This document shows, one piece after another, positions 28,183-36,295 of a stretch of 62,631 bases of DNA (position 1 is its first letter; each line of letters begins with the position of its first letter). Source of the DNA: Solobacterium sp. (GTDB lineage: Bacteria > Bacillota_I > Bacilli_A > Erysipelotrichales > Erysipelotrichaceae); the NCBI GenBank assembly GCA_022486935.1, contig JAKVJO010000002.1, positions 1 to 62,631 on the forward strand, written 5' to 3'. A model generated the notes under the pieces. The model was not told where the DNA came from, searched no databases, and saw only the letters and a list, made by a program, of their open reading frames with translations. The translations under genes and the position numbers were made by a program.

Positions 28183-28247
28183 TTCTTACCGGGAGTGCGG
28201 AGAGACCTCACGCTTTCCGCCTCCTATTCCTAAGGAGGATCTTAACA

Positions 28248-30509
28248 ATGCGCAATCGTATCAACCTCAATGACAGCTGGCAGTTCATTAAAGAAGATGC
28301 CGGTCTGCCTTCATCCATTCCTGCATGGACCAGCGTCAATCTGCCCCATACCTGGAACGCAGTAGACGGCAACGACGGTAACGGCAACTACTACCGCGGA
28401 ACCTGCTGGTACGCAAAAGAATTTGAAACACCGAAACAGCCGCTTGAAGGAGGAAGGGTATTCCTCGACATCAAGGCAGCCGCCCTGGAAGCGACACTGT
28501 ACATCAACGGCACCAAAGCTGCATATCATGAAGGAGGCTATTCTTCCTTCTGCACCGATATTACCGACCTCTGCAAGAAAGAGGGCACCAACCTGATCGC
28601 AGTCGCTGTCAATAACGGCGAATCAAGCAACATCTATCCGCAGATGGCAGACTTCACGTTCTACGGCGGACTGTACCGCGGGGTTGATCTGGTCTCTGTT
28701 CCTGCCTGCCACTTCACCCTGTCCCATAACGGCGGTCCGGGCATCAAGATCACTCCGACACCAAACAGGGATGGCAGTGCATCCTTCGAACTGGAGAGCT
28801 GGGTCGACAATGGCTCCAAAGACTTCACTGTCCTGTATTCCATTCTCGACAAAGACGGTAACGAAGTCGCTGGCGCAACCCGCCCGTCAGACAGCACCAA
28901 AGTCACGATCAACGTACCACAGGCTCACCTCTGGGATGTGGATGATCCGTATCTCTATACCGTCAAGGCAACCCTGCAGCGCCGCAATGAAGCCTATGAT
29001 GAAGTATCCGCAAGAGCAGGTGTACGCAGCTTCAGCTGTGATCCTGCAAAGGGATTCTTCCTCAATGGCAGATCCCTTCCGCTCAGAGGTGTCTCCAGAC
29101 ACCAGGATATTGTCTACAAGGGCAATGCACTGACTCGCGAAGACCACTACAATGACGCAAGGATCATCAAGGAACTCGGTGCCAACACCATCCGCCTTGC
29201 CCATTACCAGCACAGCCAGGACTTCTATGATGCCTGCGATGAACTGGGCTTCATCATCTGGGCAGAGATCCCGTTCATCTCCAATATGACCGATGATCCG
29301 AAGGGCCAGGATGACTGCATCAGCCAGATGACTGATCTGATCACGCAGAACTACAATCACCCGTGCATCTGTTTCTGGGGTGTCTCCAACGAGATCCTGA
29401 TCGGCGGCATGAAGCCAAACCTGGTAGAGAACCACAAGGAACTCAATGCCCTGTGCAAGAAACTGGATCCGACAAGACTCACCACAATCGCCCACGTCTC
29501 CAGCACACCGCTCGACAGCCCGCTGCACAACATCACCGATGTGGAAAGCTACAACCACTACTTCGGCTGGTACGGCGGCAAGATGACTGACAACGAGGCA
29601 TGGCTTGATCACTTCCATGAAGTACATCCGGAGATTTCCCTGGGTGTATCGGAATACGGCTGTGAAGGCATCATCACTTACCACACTGACAATCCCCGCT
29701 GCAAGGATTACTCCGAAGAGTATCAGGCACTGTACCATGAGCACATGGCAAAGATCCTGAGCGAACGCACCTGGATCTGGTCTACCCATGTCTGGAACAT
29801 GTTCGACTTCGGCTGTGCAGCCAGAGATGAAGGCGGCGTCAAGGGCCGTAACAACAAGGGCCTGGTTACCATGGACCGCAAGACAAAGAAGGATTCCTTC
29901 TATATCTACCAGGCATACTGGAAGAAAGAACCGATGCTGCACATTGCCGGAAGACGCTATGCACAGCGGGCTGGCGAAACTACACTGATCAAGGTGTATA
30001 CCAACCTCGATGCAGTGACACTGTCGATCAACGGCAAAGATGCCGGTACTGCAAAGGCAGTGGATCATATCGCTTCCTTCACAGTCGCACTGGATAACGG
30101 CAGTAACGCCATCCTTGCAAAGGCAGATGGCATCTATGATTCCATCACCCTGGAAAAGGTTGAGAAAGAACCGGAGATCTACACCCTGCCGGAGTTCAAT
30201 GAGCGCCAGGAAGGCGTCGCCAACTGGTTCAAGATGGCCGGCTCGATGGATCTCAAAGCACCGATGGAGTTCCCGGAAGGCAAATATTCTGTCAAAGATA
30301 CCTTCGAAGAACTTTCCAAGAACGATGAAGCATTCGCAATCGCAGCCAAGGCATGCAAGCTCTCTTCCAATTTCACGATTGAACCGGGCAAGGGCATGTG
30401 GGGCATGATCAAGGGCAATACCGTTGAAGGTCTGTGCAAGATGGTCAGCGGAATGCCGGAAGGATTTGTAGAATCCATCAATGCCCAGCTGATCAAGATC
30501 AGTAAATAA
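28248..30509 (+). CDS. GH2 beta-galactosidase-like enzyme
   Basis: A 753-residue GH2 enzyme. Jelly-roll and immunoglobulin-like domains (about 1-265) precede the TIM barrel. Glu382 in WGVSNEI is the acid/base and Glu469 in LGVSEYGCEG the nucleophile. A C-terminal domain (about 585-660) looks like the usual extra beta-sandwich of short beta-galactosidases, and the last 90 residues form an unfamiliar helical tail. It lacks the N-x-K glucuronate motif, so galactosidase is more likely than glucuronidase. A strong AAGGAGG lies before the ATG. A terminator follows 36 bp after the stop, closing the uidA-GH3-GH2 operon. Confidence 0.9.
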   Translation: MRNRINLNDSWQFIKEDAGLPSSIPAWTSVNLPHTWNAVDGNDGNGNYYRGTCWYAKEFETPKQPLEGGRVFLDIKAAALEATLYINGTKAAYHEGGYSSFCTDITDLCKKEGTNLIAVAVNNGESSNIYPQMADFTFYGGLYRGVDLVSVPACHFTLSHNGGPGIKITPTPNRDGSASFELESWVDNGSKDFTVLYSILDKDGNEVAGATRPSDSTKVTINVPQAHLWDVDDPYLYTVKATLQRRNEAYDEVSARAGVRSFSCDPAKGFFLNGRSLPLRGVSRHQDIVYKGNALTREDHYNDARIIKELGANTIRLAHYQHSQDFYDACDELGFIIWAEIPFISNMTDDPKGQDDCISQMTDLITQNYNHPCICFWGVSNEILIGGMKPNLVENHKELNALCKKLDPTRLTTIAHVSSTPLDSPLHNITDVESYNHYFGWYGGKMTDNEAWLDHFHEVHPEISLGVSEYGCEGIITYHTDNPRCKDYSEEYQALYHEHMAKILSERTWIWSTHVWNMFDFGCAARDEGGVKGRNNKGLVTMDRKTKKDSFYIYQAYWKKEPMLHIAGRRYAQRAGETTLIKVYTNLDAVTLSINGKDAGTAKAVDHIASFTVALDNGSNAILAKADGIYDSITLEKVEKEPEIYTLPEFNERQEGVANWFKMAGSMDLKAPMEFPEGKYSVKDTFEELSKNDEAFAIAAKACKLSSNFTIEPGKGMWGMIKGNTVEGLCKMVSGMPEGFVESINAQLIKISK

Positions 30510-30544
30510 TCACCCAAACCAACATTCCCTCTCTGATTTGAAAG

Positions 30545-30565
30545 GCCGGCAACGCACCGGCTTTT
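30545..30565 (+). terminator. intrinsic terminator of the uidA operon
   Basis: GCCGG and CCGGC pair around CAACGCA, preceded by AAA and followed by TTTT. It lies 36 bp beyond the GH2 stop. Confidence 0.75.
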
Positions 30566-30585
30566 CATCTGCCCAAATGATTGCG

Positions 30586-30670
30586 ATTCGCTACGATTAT
30601 TGTATATTTTGAGAATTATTCGCTACGATTATTGTAATATTTGTACATTGATTCGCTGCGATTATTGTAT
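30586..30670 (+). repeat. three direct repeats at 32/33-bp spacing in an ATPase promoter
   Basis: ATTCGCTACGATTATTGTA occurs at 30586 and 30618 and, with one change (GCTGCG), at 30651. The starts are 32 and 33 bp apart. The third copy runs directly into a TATAAT -10 (30668-30673) of the downstream ATPase gene, so a protein bound to the array would control that promoter. No copy was seen elsewhere in the window. Confidence 0.8.
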
Positions 30671-30696
30671 AATGATCCTGTAGAGAGGTGATAAAC

Positions 30697-32037
30697 ATGT
30701 ATATCAAGCGGAAAATTGACGCTTTCCTGAAACAGTGGAAATCCGAATCCGATCATCTGCCCCTGATCATCAAAGGTGCGCGGCAGACCGGCAAGACAGA
30801 ATCAATCCGGCAGTTTGCGTCTTCTCATTATTCCAGTGTCATTGAGATCAACTTTGTAACTTCACCCCTGTTTAAAACCATTACTGGAGACGGCTATTCT
30901 GCAGAAGCGATCACCCGCAGGATTTCCCTGCTGAATCCGGAATTCAGATTTGTGCCGGGAGATACATTGCTTTTCTTTGATGAACTGCAGGCATTTCCCG
31001 ATATTGCCACATCACTGAAGTTTTTCAAAGAAGACGGAAGATACGATGTCATCTGCAGCGGATCCCTGTTGGGGATCAGTTATCATGAGATTGAAAGTAT
31101 CAGTGTCGGCAATAAAACAGACTATGTCATGCACTCCCTGGACTTTGAGGAGTACCTGTGGGCGTTGGGCTATCAGCCGGAGCAGATCGATGCGCTGCTG
31201 CAGCACATGATCAGACTGAAGGGACTGTCTGAAACAGAGATGACCGTATTCTCCAATCATTTCTTTGATTACTGCATCCTGGGCGGAATGCCGGCAGTCA
31301 TCAAGAACTATCTTGGTACGCATTTGTTTACAGACAGTCTGCAGATCCAGAAACAGATCCTGCTCGATTATCAGGAAGATGCCAGAAAATATGCGGCCGG
31401 GCTGGATCAGGCAAAGATCATCCAGGTCATGAACAGCATTCCTTCCCAGCTGGCCAGGGAAAACAAACGATTCATGTTTTCCAAAGTATCCCACGGCGGC
31501 CGTTTCTCCACTTATGCGGGCTGTATCCAGTGGCTGCAGGATGCCGGTATCGTCTCACCATGCTGGTGTCTTGGTTCCCTTGACCTGCCGCTCAAGGGGA
31601 ATATTGATCCCACCAAATTCAAAGTGTATCTGCAGGATACCGGACTGCTGATCGCCCAGCTGGACGAAGAGGCGCAGGCAGACTTGCGTACCAACCGGAA
31701 CCTCGGTGTATATTCCGGGGCACTGTATGAGAACATGACTGCCGAGGCACTCATCAAGCAGGGATATGATCTCTCTTATTACCGCCGTGATACCAGTCCG
31801 CTGGAACTCGACTTTCTGATCCGCATCGGCAATGATCTTGTCCCGCTGGAAGTCAAAGCTGTCAGCGGAAAGGCAAAAAGACTGCGTACGGTCATCGACA
31901 GCCCGGACTATGAAGCGATCCATTACGGAATTAAATTCTATTCCGGCAATATCTCCAGACAGAATGACATCATCTCGTTCCCGCACTTCACTGCCTTCCT
32001 GCTGCACCGCTACGCAGACGCTGTACGCAGGTTTTAG
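30697..32037 (+). CDS. AAA_14/DUF4143 ATPase with nuclease-like tail
   Basis: A 446-residue stand-alone ATPase. Walker A is GARQTGKT (27-34) and Walker B LLFFDE (91-96), followed by CSGS (120-123). The C-terminal DUF4143 domain ends in a PD-(D/E)XK-like pattern, PLELDFL then PLEVKA (about 368-386). The ATG at 30697 is preferred over a GTG at 30688 because AGAGGTGA lies just before it. It is monocistronic, with three 32/33-bp-spaced repeats over its promoter. Function is unknown. The family is common in gut Bacillota and Bacteroidota, often in variable copy number. Confidence 0.9.
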   Translation: MYIKRKIDAFLKQWKSESDHLPLIIKGARQTGKTESIRQFASSHYSSVIEINFVTSPLFKTITGDGYSAEAITRRISLLNPEFRFVPGDTLLFFDELQAFPDIATSLKFFKEDGRYDVICSGSLLGISYHEIESISVGNKTDYVMHSLDFEEYLWALGYQPEQIDALLQHMIRLKGLSETEMTVFSNHFFDYCILGGMPAVIKNYLGTHLFTDSLQIQKQILLDYQEDARKYAAGLDQAKIIQVMNSIPSQLARENKRFMFSKVSHGGRFSTYAGCIQWLQDAGIVSPCWCLGSLDLPLKGNIDPTKFKVYLQDTGLLIAQLDEEAQADLRTNRNLGVYSGALYENMTAEALIKQGYDLSYYRRDTSPLELDFLIRIGNDLVPLEVKAVSGKAKRLRTVIDSPDYEAIHYGIKFYSGNISRQNDIISFPHFTAFLLHRYADAVRRF

Positions 32038-32093
32038 TATCATTAACTTAGTTCTTTGCATATAATGATAGCCGTGACGGAGAATAACAACTT

Positions 32094-33611
32094 ATGAAAA
32101 ATAGAATTCGTATCCTGGCCACCTCTGATGTACATGCCCGTATTACCGGTGAGTCCTACACCAACGGTAGAGTGATTGATGGCGGCCTTGCAAGACTCAA
32201 TACCCTGATTACAACCCTGAGAGATGAAGATACCATCCTGGTTGATAATGGCGATGCACTGAATGGAAGTGTGCTTTCCTTCCATCAGACACTGACCCAT
32301 CCAAAGGATCCCTCCTTTGTCTCTACAGTCATGAACGGCATGAAGTATGATCTGCTCAACATCGGCTTCCATGACTTTGACAATGGGGCAGATTCCCTGA
32401 AGTTCCAGCTGAAGCAGTTCAATGCGCCTTGCATCACTTCCAATGTGACGATCCACGATGAACCGGTCGGTGTCACGTATGCAATCCAGGAAGCTGCCGG
32501 AAAGAAGACGGCCTTTATCGGAATCCTCAGTGATGGCATTGTGCGCCGCAGAACAAAGGAACAGCTCAAGCACTGCCACTTCGACAATGCGCTGGACTCC
32601 CTGAACAAAGCAATCAAACTGGTCAAGCGTCTTGAAAAGCCGGATTACATTGTCTGCCTGTACCAGGGCGGCTTTGAACAGGACCCGGAGAATGGCGTCA
32701 AACTGGAAGAGAATACCAAAGAGAATGCTGCGTATCAATTGATGGCAGCCCTGCCGGAGATTGATGTCATGATTGCCGGACATACCGGAAGAAGTATGTG
32801 CGGGATTACCAGACAGGGAACTGTCTATGCTGAACCGCATATGAACGGCACGGAACTCATCTGTATTGATCTCTATACGGATACCCACAAGGCAGATGTA
32901 CAGATGTACCAGGCAGACGCTGATGAAGATACCAGAGTACTGGCTGCCGCAAAGGCAGAAGAAACAGAATGCCAGCAGTGGCTGGATACCGAACTCGGTA
33001 TGGCCAACCTGGATCTAAGCATCACTGATCTTCCATCTGCTGCACTGCATAAACCGCAGCTGATCACTCTGCTGAACATGGCAATGATGGATATGACCCA
33101 TGCCCAGTTATCTGCCTGCAGTCTCTCTGCAGATTCTGAAGGTCTTGCAAAGAAGATCACCACGCGCAATGTGGTCACTTCCTGCAGTGATCCTTCCGAC
33201 ATCATCGTAAAAGAGATTTCCGGAAAGACACTCCGCTACTTCCTGGAACAGAATGCCGAGTTCTTCACTGTCATGGGCGACCATCCGGTGATCTCACCAA
33301 GATGTAAGAATCCGGATGTTGAATATGATCGCTACTGCTTCGTTGATGGCATCAGCTATACAATCAACGCACTGAATGACTGCGGATCCAGAATTGTGGA
33401 TCTGTTATACCAGGGACAGCCGGTTACAGATGACATGGAGTTCACCCTTGCCATCAGTGCTGTTCAGGCATTGAATTATCCAACCCTGGCAAAAGCACCG
33501 ACCGTCTCAACGATCACCGTCAGCCTTGCAGAAATCGCTGCAGACTACATCAAGGCACATACGCCGATTGAATTTGAGCCGCAGTTCAATATCAAAGTCA
33601 TCGCGGAATAA
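32094..33611 (+). CDS. 5'-nucleotidase / metallophosphatase-like protein with altered metal ligands
   Basis: A 505-residue cytoplasmic protein of the UshA/CpdB family: an N-terminal metallophosphatase domain (1-260) and a C-terminal nucleotidase domain (about 290-500). Asp12 and His14 (TSDVHA), Asp54 (DNGD) and His230 (AGHTG) match family metal ligands. However, the usual GNHE is GFHD (Phe92 for the Asn), the usual His before G is Gln191 (LYQGG), and the second ligand of the GHxH motif is Gly232. These changes could mean a different metal or loss of activity. No signal peptide. A TATAAT lies about 30 bp upstream of the ATG. Confidence 0.85.
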   Translation: MKNRIRILATSDVHARITGESYTNGRVIDGGLARLNTLITTLRDEDTILVDNGDALNGSVLSFHQTLTHPKDPSFVSTVMNGMKYDLLNIGFHDFDNGADSLKFQLKQFNAPCITSNVTIHDEPVGVTYAIQEAAGKKTAFIGILSDGIVRRRTKEQLKHCHFDNALDSLNKAIKLVKRLEKPDYIVCLYQGGFEQDPENGVKLEENTKENAAYQLMAALPEIDVMIAGHTGRSMCGITRQGTVYAEPHMNGTELICIDLYTDTHKADVQMYQADADEDTRVLAAAKAEETECQQWLDTELGMANLDLSITDLPSAALHKPQLITLLNMAMMDMTHAQLSACSLSADSEGLAKKITTRNVVTSCSDPSDIIVKEISGKTLRYFLEQNAEFFTVMGDHPVISPRCKNPDVEYDRYCFVDGISYTINALNDCGSRIVDLLYQGQPVTDDMEFTLAISAVQALNYPTLAKAPTVSTITVSLAEIAADYIKAHTPIEFEPQFNIKVIAE

Positions 33612-33689
33612 CCGGGTCGTCCTGATCCGGTTTTCTCTTTGAACTGAGAACAATCAAAGATGCTAGAATGAGAGAAAGGAAGTGCACTG

Positions 33690-34076
33690 ATGAAAAACAT
33701 GAATCTCTCGGAAGTCATGGATGCGGTACGGATCAGTATCGCTGATGATATGCCGTCCATCCGTTATAACCTGGACAGCAGCTGTTTTGAAGAATCAGAA
33801 GAAGAGGGGAACTACCTCAGTCTTCCGGACAGTGAAATGATCGGACTGTCTGACATGATGGAAGACTTCGCAGATAACCAGACAGACCCATCGTTGAAAG
33901 AAGCACTGCTGAAAGCGATGAAGAACGAAAGCAGCTATGAAGAAACCTGCTGTGCACTGGGCGTCATTGATGACTGGAACAGCTATCTGGAAGAGACCAT
34001 CATGCGGGCTGCCATTGACTGGGCAAATGTGAACCAGTTCCATGTGATTGATGACCGCAAAGCAAAACGGAGCTGA
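33690..34076 (+). CDS. UPF0158-like protein
   Basis: A 128-residue acidic protein resembling UPF0158: an N-terminal segment with NLSEVMDAV, a middle part with paired Asp/Glu, and a C-terminal helix ending in AAIDWANVN. Function of the family is unknown. It has its own extended -10 (TGC TAGAAT, 33664-33669) and an AAGGAAG ribosome site. It is 78 bp after the metallophosphatase gene and converges with the HxlR gene. Confidence 0.6.
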   Translation: MKNMNLSEVMDAVRISIADDMPSIRYNLDSSCFEESEEEGNYLSLPDSEMIGLSDMMEDFADNQTDPSLKEALLKAMKNESSYEETCCALGVIDDWNSYLEETIMRAAIDWANVNQFHVIDDRKAKRS

Positions 34077-34116
34077 ATGACAGCCCCGCTGAATCTGAAT
34101 GAATGACACAGCTGAA

Positions 34117-34443
34117 TCAACGGCTGTGTTTTTGATACTGCTCGCCCCAGGTCTTCATGGCATCGAGAATCGGCTTGAGACTGTAACCGGTTTTGGTCAG
34201 TGTGTATTCCACTCTGGGCGGTACTTCTGCATATACCTTGCGTACCAGCAGGCCCTGATCTTCCATCTCGCGCAGATTGGACGTCAGTACTTTCTGTGAG
34301 ATGTGGCCAATCGACTTCTTCAGTTCGCCAAACCGCTTTGTCCCAGGCAACAGATCCCTCAGGATCAGTACTTTCCACCGGTCGCTGATCATCACCAGGG
34401 TTGTCTCTACCGGGCAGGCCGGCAGTTCGCTCTTCTTTACCAT
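34117..34443 (-). CDS. HxlR family transcriptional regulator
   Basis: A 108-residue winged-helix regulator. The signature C-P-V-E-x-x-L-x-M-I-S-D-R-W-K-V-L-I-L is present, with the conserved N-terminal Cys, followed by RFGELKKSIGHISQKVLTSNL (about 40-60). The ATG at 34443 is chosen over one at 34452 because AGAGGAG is too close to the first. HxlR proteins often sense electrophiles or redox state through that Cys. It is divergent from a flavin-binding protein gene, with a perfect palindrome between them, so it most likely controls both. Confidence 0.9.
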   Translation of the reverse strand: MVKKSELPACPVETTLVMISDRWKVLILRDLLPGTKRFGELKKSIGHISQKVLTSNLREMEDQGLLVRKVYAEVPPRVEYTLTKTGYSLKPILDAMKTWGEQYQKHSR

Positions 34444-34492
34444 CTCATTCATCTCCTCTGTTGATCCATTAGTATCATTTAGGTACTTATAC

Positions 34493-34504
34493 CACTAATT
34501 AGTG
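34493..34504. promoter_or_regulatory. palindromic operator between hxlR-type gene and its partner
   Basis: CACTAATTAGTG is a perfect 12-bp palindrome, about 50 bp upstream of the HxlR gene and 86 bp upstream of the divergent gene. The neighbouring GTACTTATAC recalls sites of this regulator family. Confidence 0.6.
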
Positions 34505-34589
34505 CTTACTTTACGATATACACTGTCATGAATATAGTAGTCCTGTCAGCAGACAAATACAACCTGCTGGAAAACAGGAGGAAATTGAA

Positions 34590-34991
34590 ATGAATGATGT
34601 TGTGAAGTTTCTGCAGGATAACCCCGTCCAGGTTCTCTCTACCGTCGGCCGTGATGGCAAAGCCAAGTGCCGTCCGTTTATGTTTTCGTGTGAGTATGAA
34701 GGAAAGCTCTGGTTCTGCACCAACAACACCAAAGAGGTATACAAGGACATGCAGGCAAACCCCTATGTTGAAGTATCCATCTCCAGCCCGTCCTATGCCT
34801 GGATCAGACTGAACGGCAAAGCGGTCTTTGAAGAAAACCATGCCGTCAAAGAACTGTGCATGAACAATCCAATTGTAAAAAGTCAGTATCACACCGCGGA
34901 TAATCCGATCTTCGTGGTCTTCTACCTACAGAACGCCAAAGCGACGATCGCCGACTTCTCGGGCAATCCTGCAAAACAGTATCAGTTCTGA
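34590..34991 (+). CDS. pyridoxamine 5'-phosphate oxidase-like flavoprotein
   Basis: A 133-residue protein of the PNPOx-like split-barrel family, which binds FMN or F420-like flavins. The opening QVLSTVGRDGKAKCRPFMF and the segment LWFCTNNTKEVYKDMQANP are typical. It is too short for true PdxH. AGGAGG precedes the ATG. It is paired with the divergent HxlR regulator, an arrangement often seen for redox or detoxification enzymes. Substrate unknown. Confidence 0.88.
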   Translation: MNDVVKFLQDNPVQVLSTVGRDGKAKCRPFMFSCEYEGKLWFCTNNTKEVYKDMQANPYVEVSISSPSYAWIRLNGKAVFEENHAVKELCMNNPIVKSQYHTADNPIFVVFYLQNAKATIADFSGNPAKQYQF

Positions 34992-35000
34992 AGTGATACA

Positions 35001-35023
35001 GGGGCAGGTCAATGACCTGTCCC
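35001..35023. terminator. possible bidirectional terminator hairpin
   Basis: GGGGCAGGTCA and TGACCTGTCCC form an almost perfect hairpin with a minimal loop, between two converging genes and reaching into the last codons of the minus-strand one. There is no strong T run on either side, so termination is only likely. Confidence 0.45.
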
Positions 35024-35653
35024 GTTCAATGCCTGTGCTTCTGTTTTGATGACGCTATTCAGGAAGTAGATATACAAAAGATCGAGTATCAGACACATGA
35101 TCCCGCACACTGCAATGAACAGATTGTGTTCCATAAAACCAATGACTGTCGGAGCCAGTGTACCGATCCATTTGGATACTGCAATCGTCATCGTCTGACC
35201 GCGCGAGGATTTCCGTTTATTCAGCATGTACAGAAACAGAACGCTCATCAGTACATTCTGCAGATACGCTGAGTAGATGATCGCCTGATCAATTCCAAAC
35301 TCATAGAGAAACAGCAGCTGCAGTCCGAAACAGATCAGCAGTGACAGCACGGTCCATGGGATAAACCATTTTCGTTCTGTTTCACTCGCACAGTCTTTCC
35401 CTGCGTATTTGAAGTAAAGCACAACGAGCCAGATATCCAGCAGAAACCAGCATGTATTGGCAATTGCCTGTGCACTTATGGTGTGCAGCACAAACAGATC
35501 AACAAATGAATAAATCCCTTCCCAGGCGATATTCAGGCCAAGGGCATATAACGGCATGCACCAGGTATGCTGTTTTTGACCGGTCCTGATGCAGTTGATA
35601 TAGACCAGTGACCACGCCAGTCCGCTGATCACTGTCAGAAGTGTTCTGATCAT
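35009..35653 (-). CDS. seven-helix membrane protein resembling Pyr4-type terpene cyclases
   Basis: A 214-residue integral membrane protein with about seven hydrophobic segments. The segment CMPLYALGLNIAWEGIY with Glu45, the pattern WFLLDIWLVVLYFKY near 69-83, and LDLLYIY with Asp191 near the C-terminus resemble the conserved acidic and aromatic positions of the Pyr4/PaxB membrane terpene cyclases. Those are mostly known from fungi; the assignment here is by recall of motifs and is not firm. The ATG at 35653 follows AAGGA; a longer form to 35710 would cover the operator. It is divergent from a TetR regulator and has no other terpene gene nearby, so a transport or sensor role is also possible. 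Confidence 0.55.
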   Translation of the reverse strand: MIRTLLTVISGLAWSLVYINCIRTGQKQHTWCMPLYALGLNIAWEGIYSFVDLFVLHTISAQAIANTCWFLLDIWLVVLYFKYAGKDCASETERKWFIPWTVLSLLICFGLQLLFLYEFGIDQAIIYSAYLQNVLMSVLFLYMLNKRKSSRGQTMTIAVSKWIGTLAPTVIGFMEHNLFIAVCGIMCLILDLLYIYFLNSVIKTEAQALNGTGH

Positions 35654-35696
35654 CAATTGATTCCTTCTTTCTATGTAGTTGAGCGTAATGATATCT

Positions 35697-35710
35697 TTGA
35701 CACGTGTCAA
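35697..35710. promoter_or_regulatory. palindromic operator between tetR-type gene and membrane protein gene
   Basis: TTGACACGTGTCAA is a perfect 14-bp palindrome. It embeds a consensus TTGACA -35 hexamer on both strands. A second short palindrome, TTGTACAA, lies at 35726-35733. Binding of the TetR protein here would shut off both divergent promoters. Confidence 0.65.
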
Positions 35711-35743
35711 TGTATTGTGGTTAACTTGTACAAAGTGAGGAAC

Positions 35744-36295
35744 ATGTACATGTATAACGGAACGAACCCGACCGCACTCAATTCACGTCAGTGGCTGTGC
35801 GATGCACTGATGACACTGATGAAGAAACAGACGTACGGAACAATCACAGTATTGGACATCTGCCATGCGGCAGATCTCTCCCGCCAGACGTTTTACAACT
35901 TCTTTAGTTCCAAAGAAGATATCCTGCACTTCATCATCCAGACACAGGTCAATAAACAGGTTGATCAATTGCCTGACTCCATTGACATGAAGGATGCGGT
36001 CAATGCATTTGCGTCTGTACTGAATGACAGCCGCGAACTGTTCAACCTGATGATCGCCAATCATCTCGATCACATCATTACAGAAGAGATCCGAAACTGT
36101 ATTTCCATGTTCGCAGATCACTTCTCCGTGCAGTCAAAAAACGCCACCCGGCCTTATGGGGAAGCGTTTCTGTGCGGTGCATTATCAGAGACGATGCTGT
36201 GCTGGTTCAAGAGCGATCATCCGCTCTCTACTTCAGCACTCTGCAGCCTGCTCACCCAGATCCTGCAGGGAAATTATTATCAGTTCAACAGCTAA
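35744..36295 (+). CDS. TetR family transcriptional regulator
   Basis: A 183-residue regulator with an N-terminal TetR helix-turn-helix (GTITVLDICHAADLSRQTFYNFFSSKEDIL, about residues 31-60) and a C-terminal all-helical ligand domain (about 70-180) of the DhaS/TetR_C type. The ATG at 35744 follows GTGAGG. It overlaps the convergent MATE gene by 4 bp. With the palindrome upstream, it probably represses itself and the divergent membrane protein gene, and may also influence the MATE exporter by proximity only. Confidence 0.9.
   Translation: MYMYNGTNPTALNSRQWLCDALMTLMKKQTYGTITVLDICHAADLSRQTFYNFFSSKEDILHFIIQTQVNKQVDQLPDSIDMKDAVNAFASVLNDSRELFNLMIANHLDHIITEEIRNCISMFADHFSVQSKNATRPYGEAFLCGALSETMLCWFKSDHPLSTSALCSLLTQILQGNYYQFNS

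Noticed and set aside
28183-28247. Terminator or regulatory hairpin between GH3 and GH2 genes
   Set aside because: GGAG and CTCC stretches are present but no continuous stem of useful length; most likely only leader sequence.
28887-30068. 393-codon open frame antisense to the GH2 gene
   Set aside because: Same reasons: fully covered by a conserved enzyme on the other strand and no recognisable domain.
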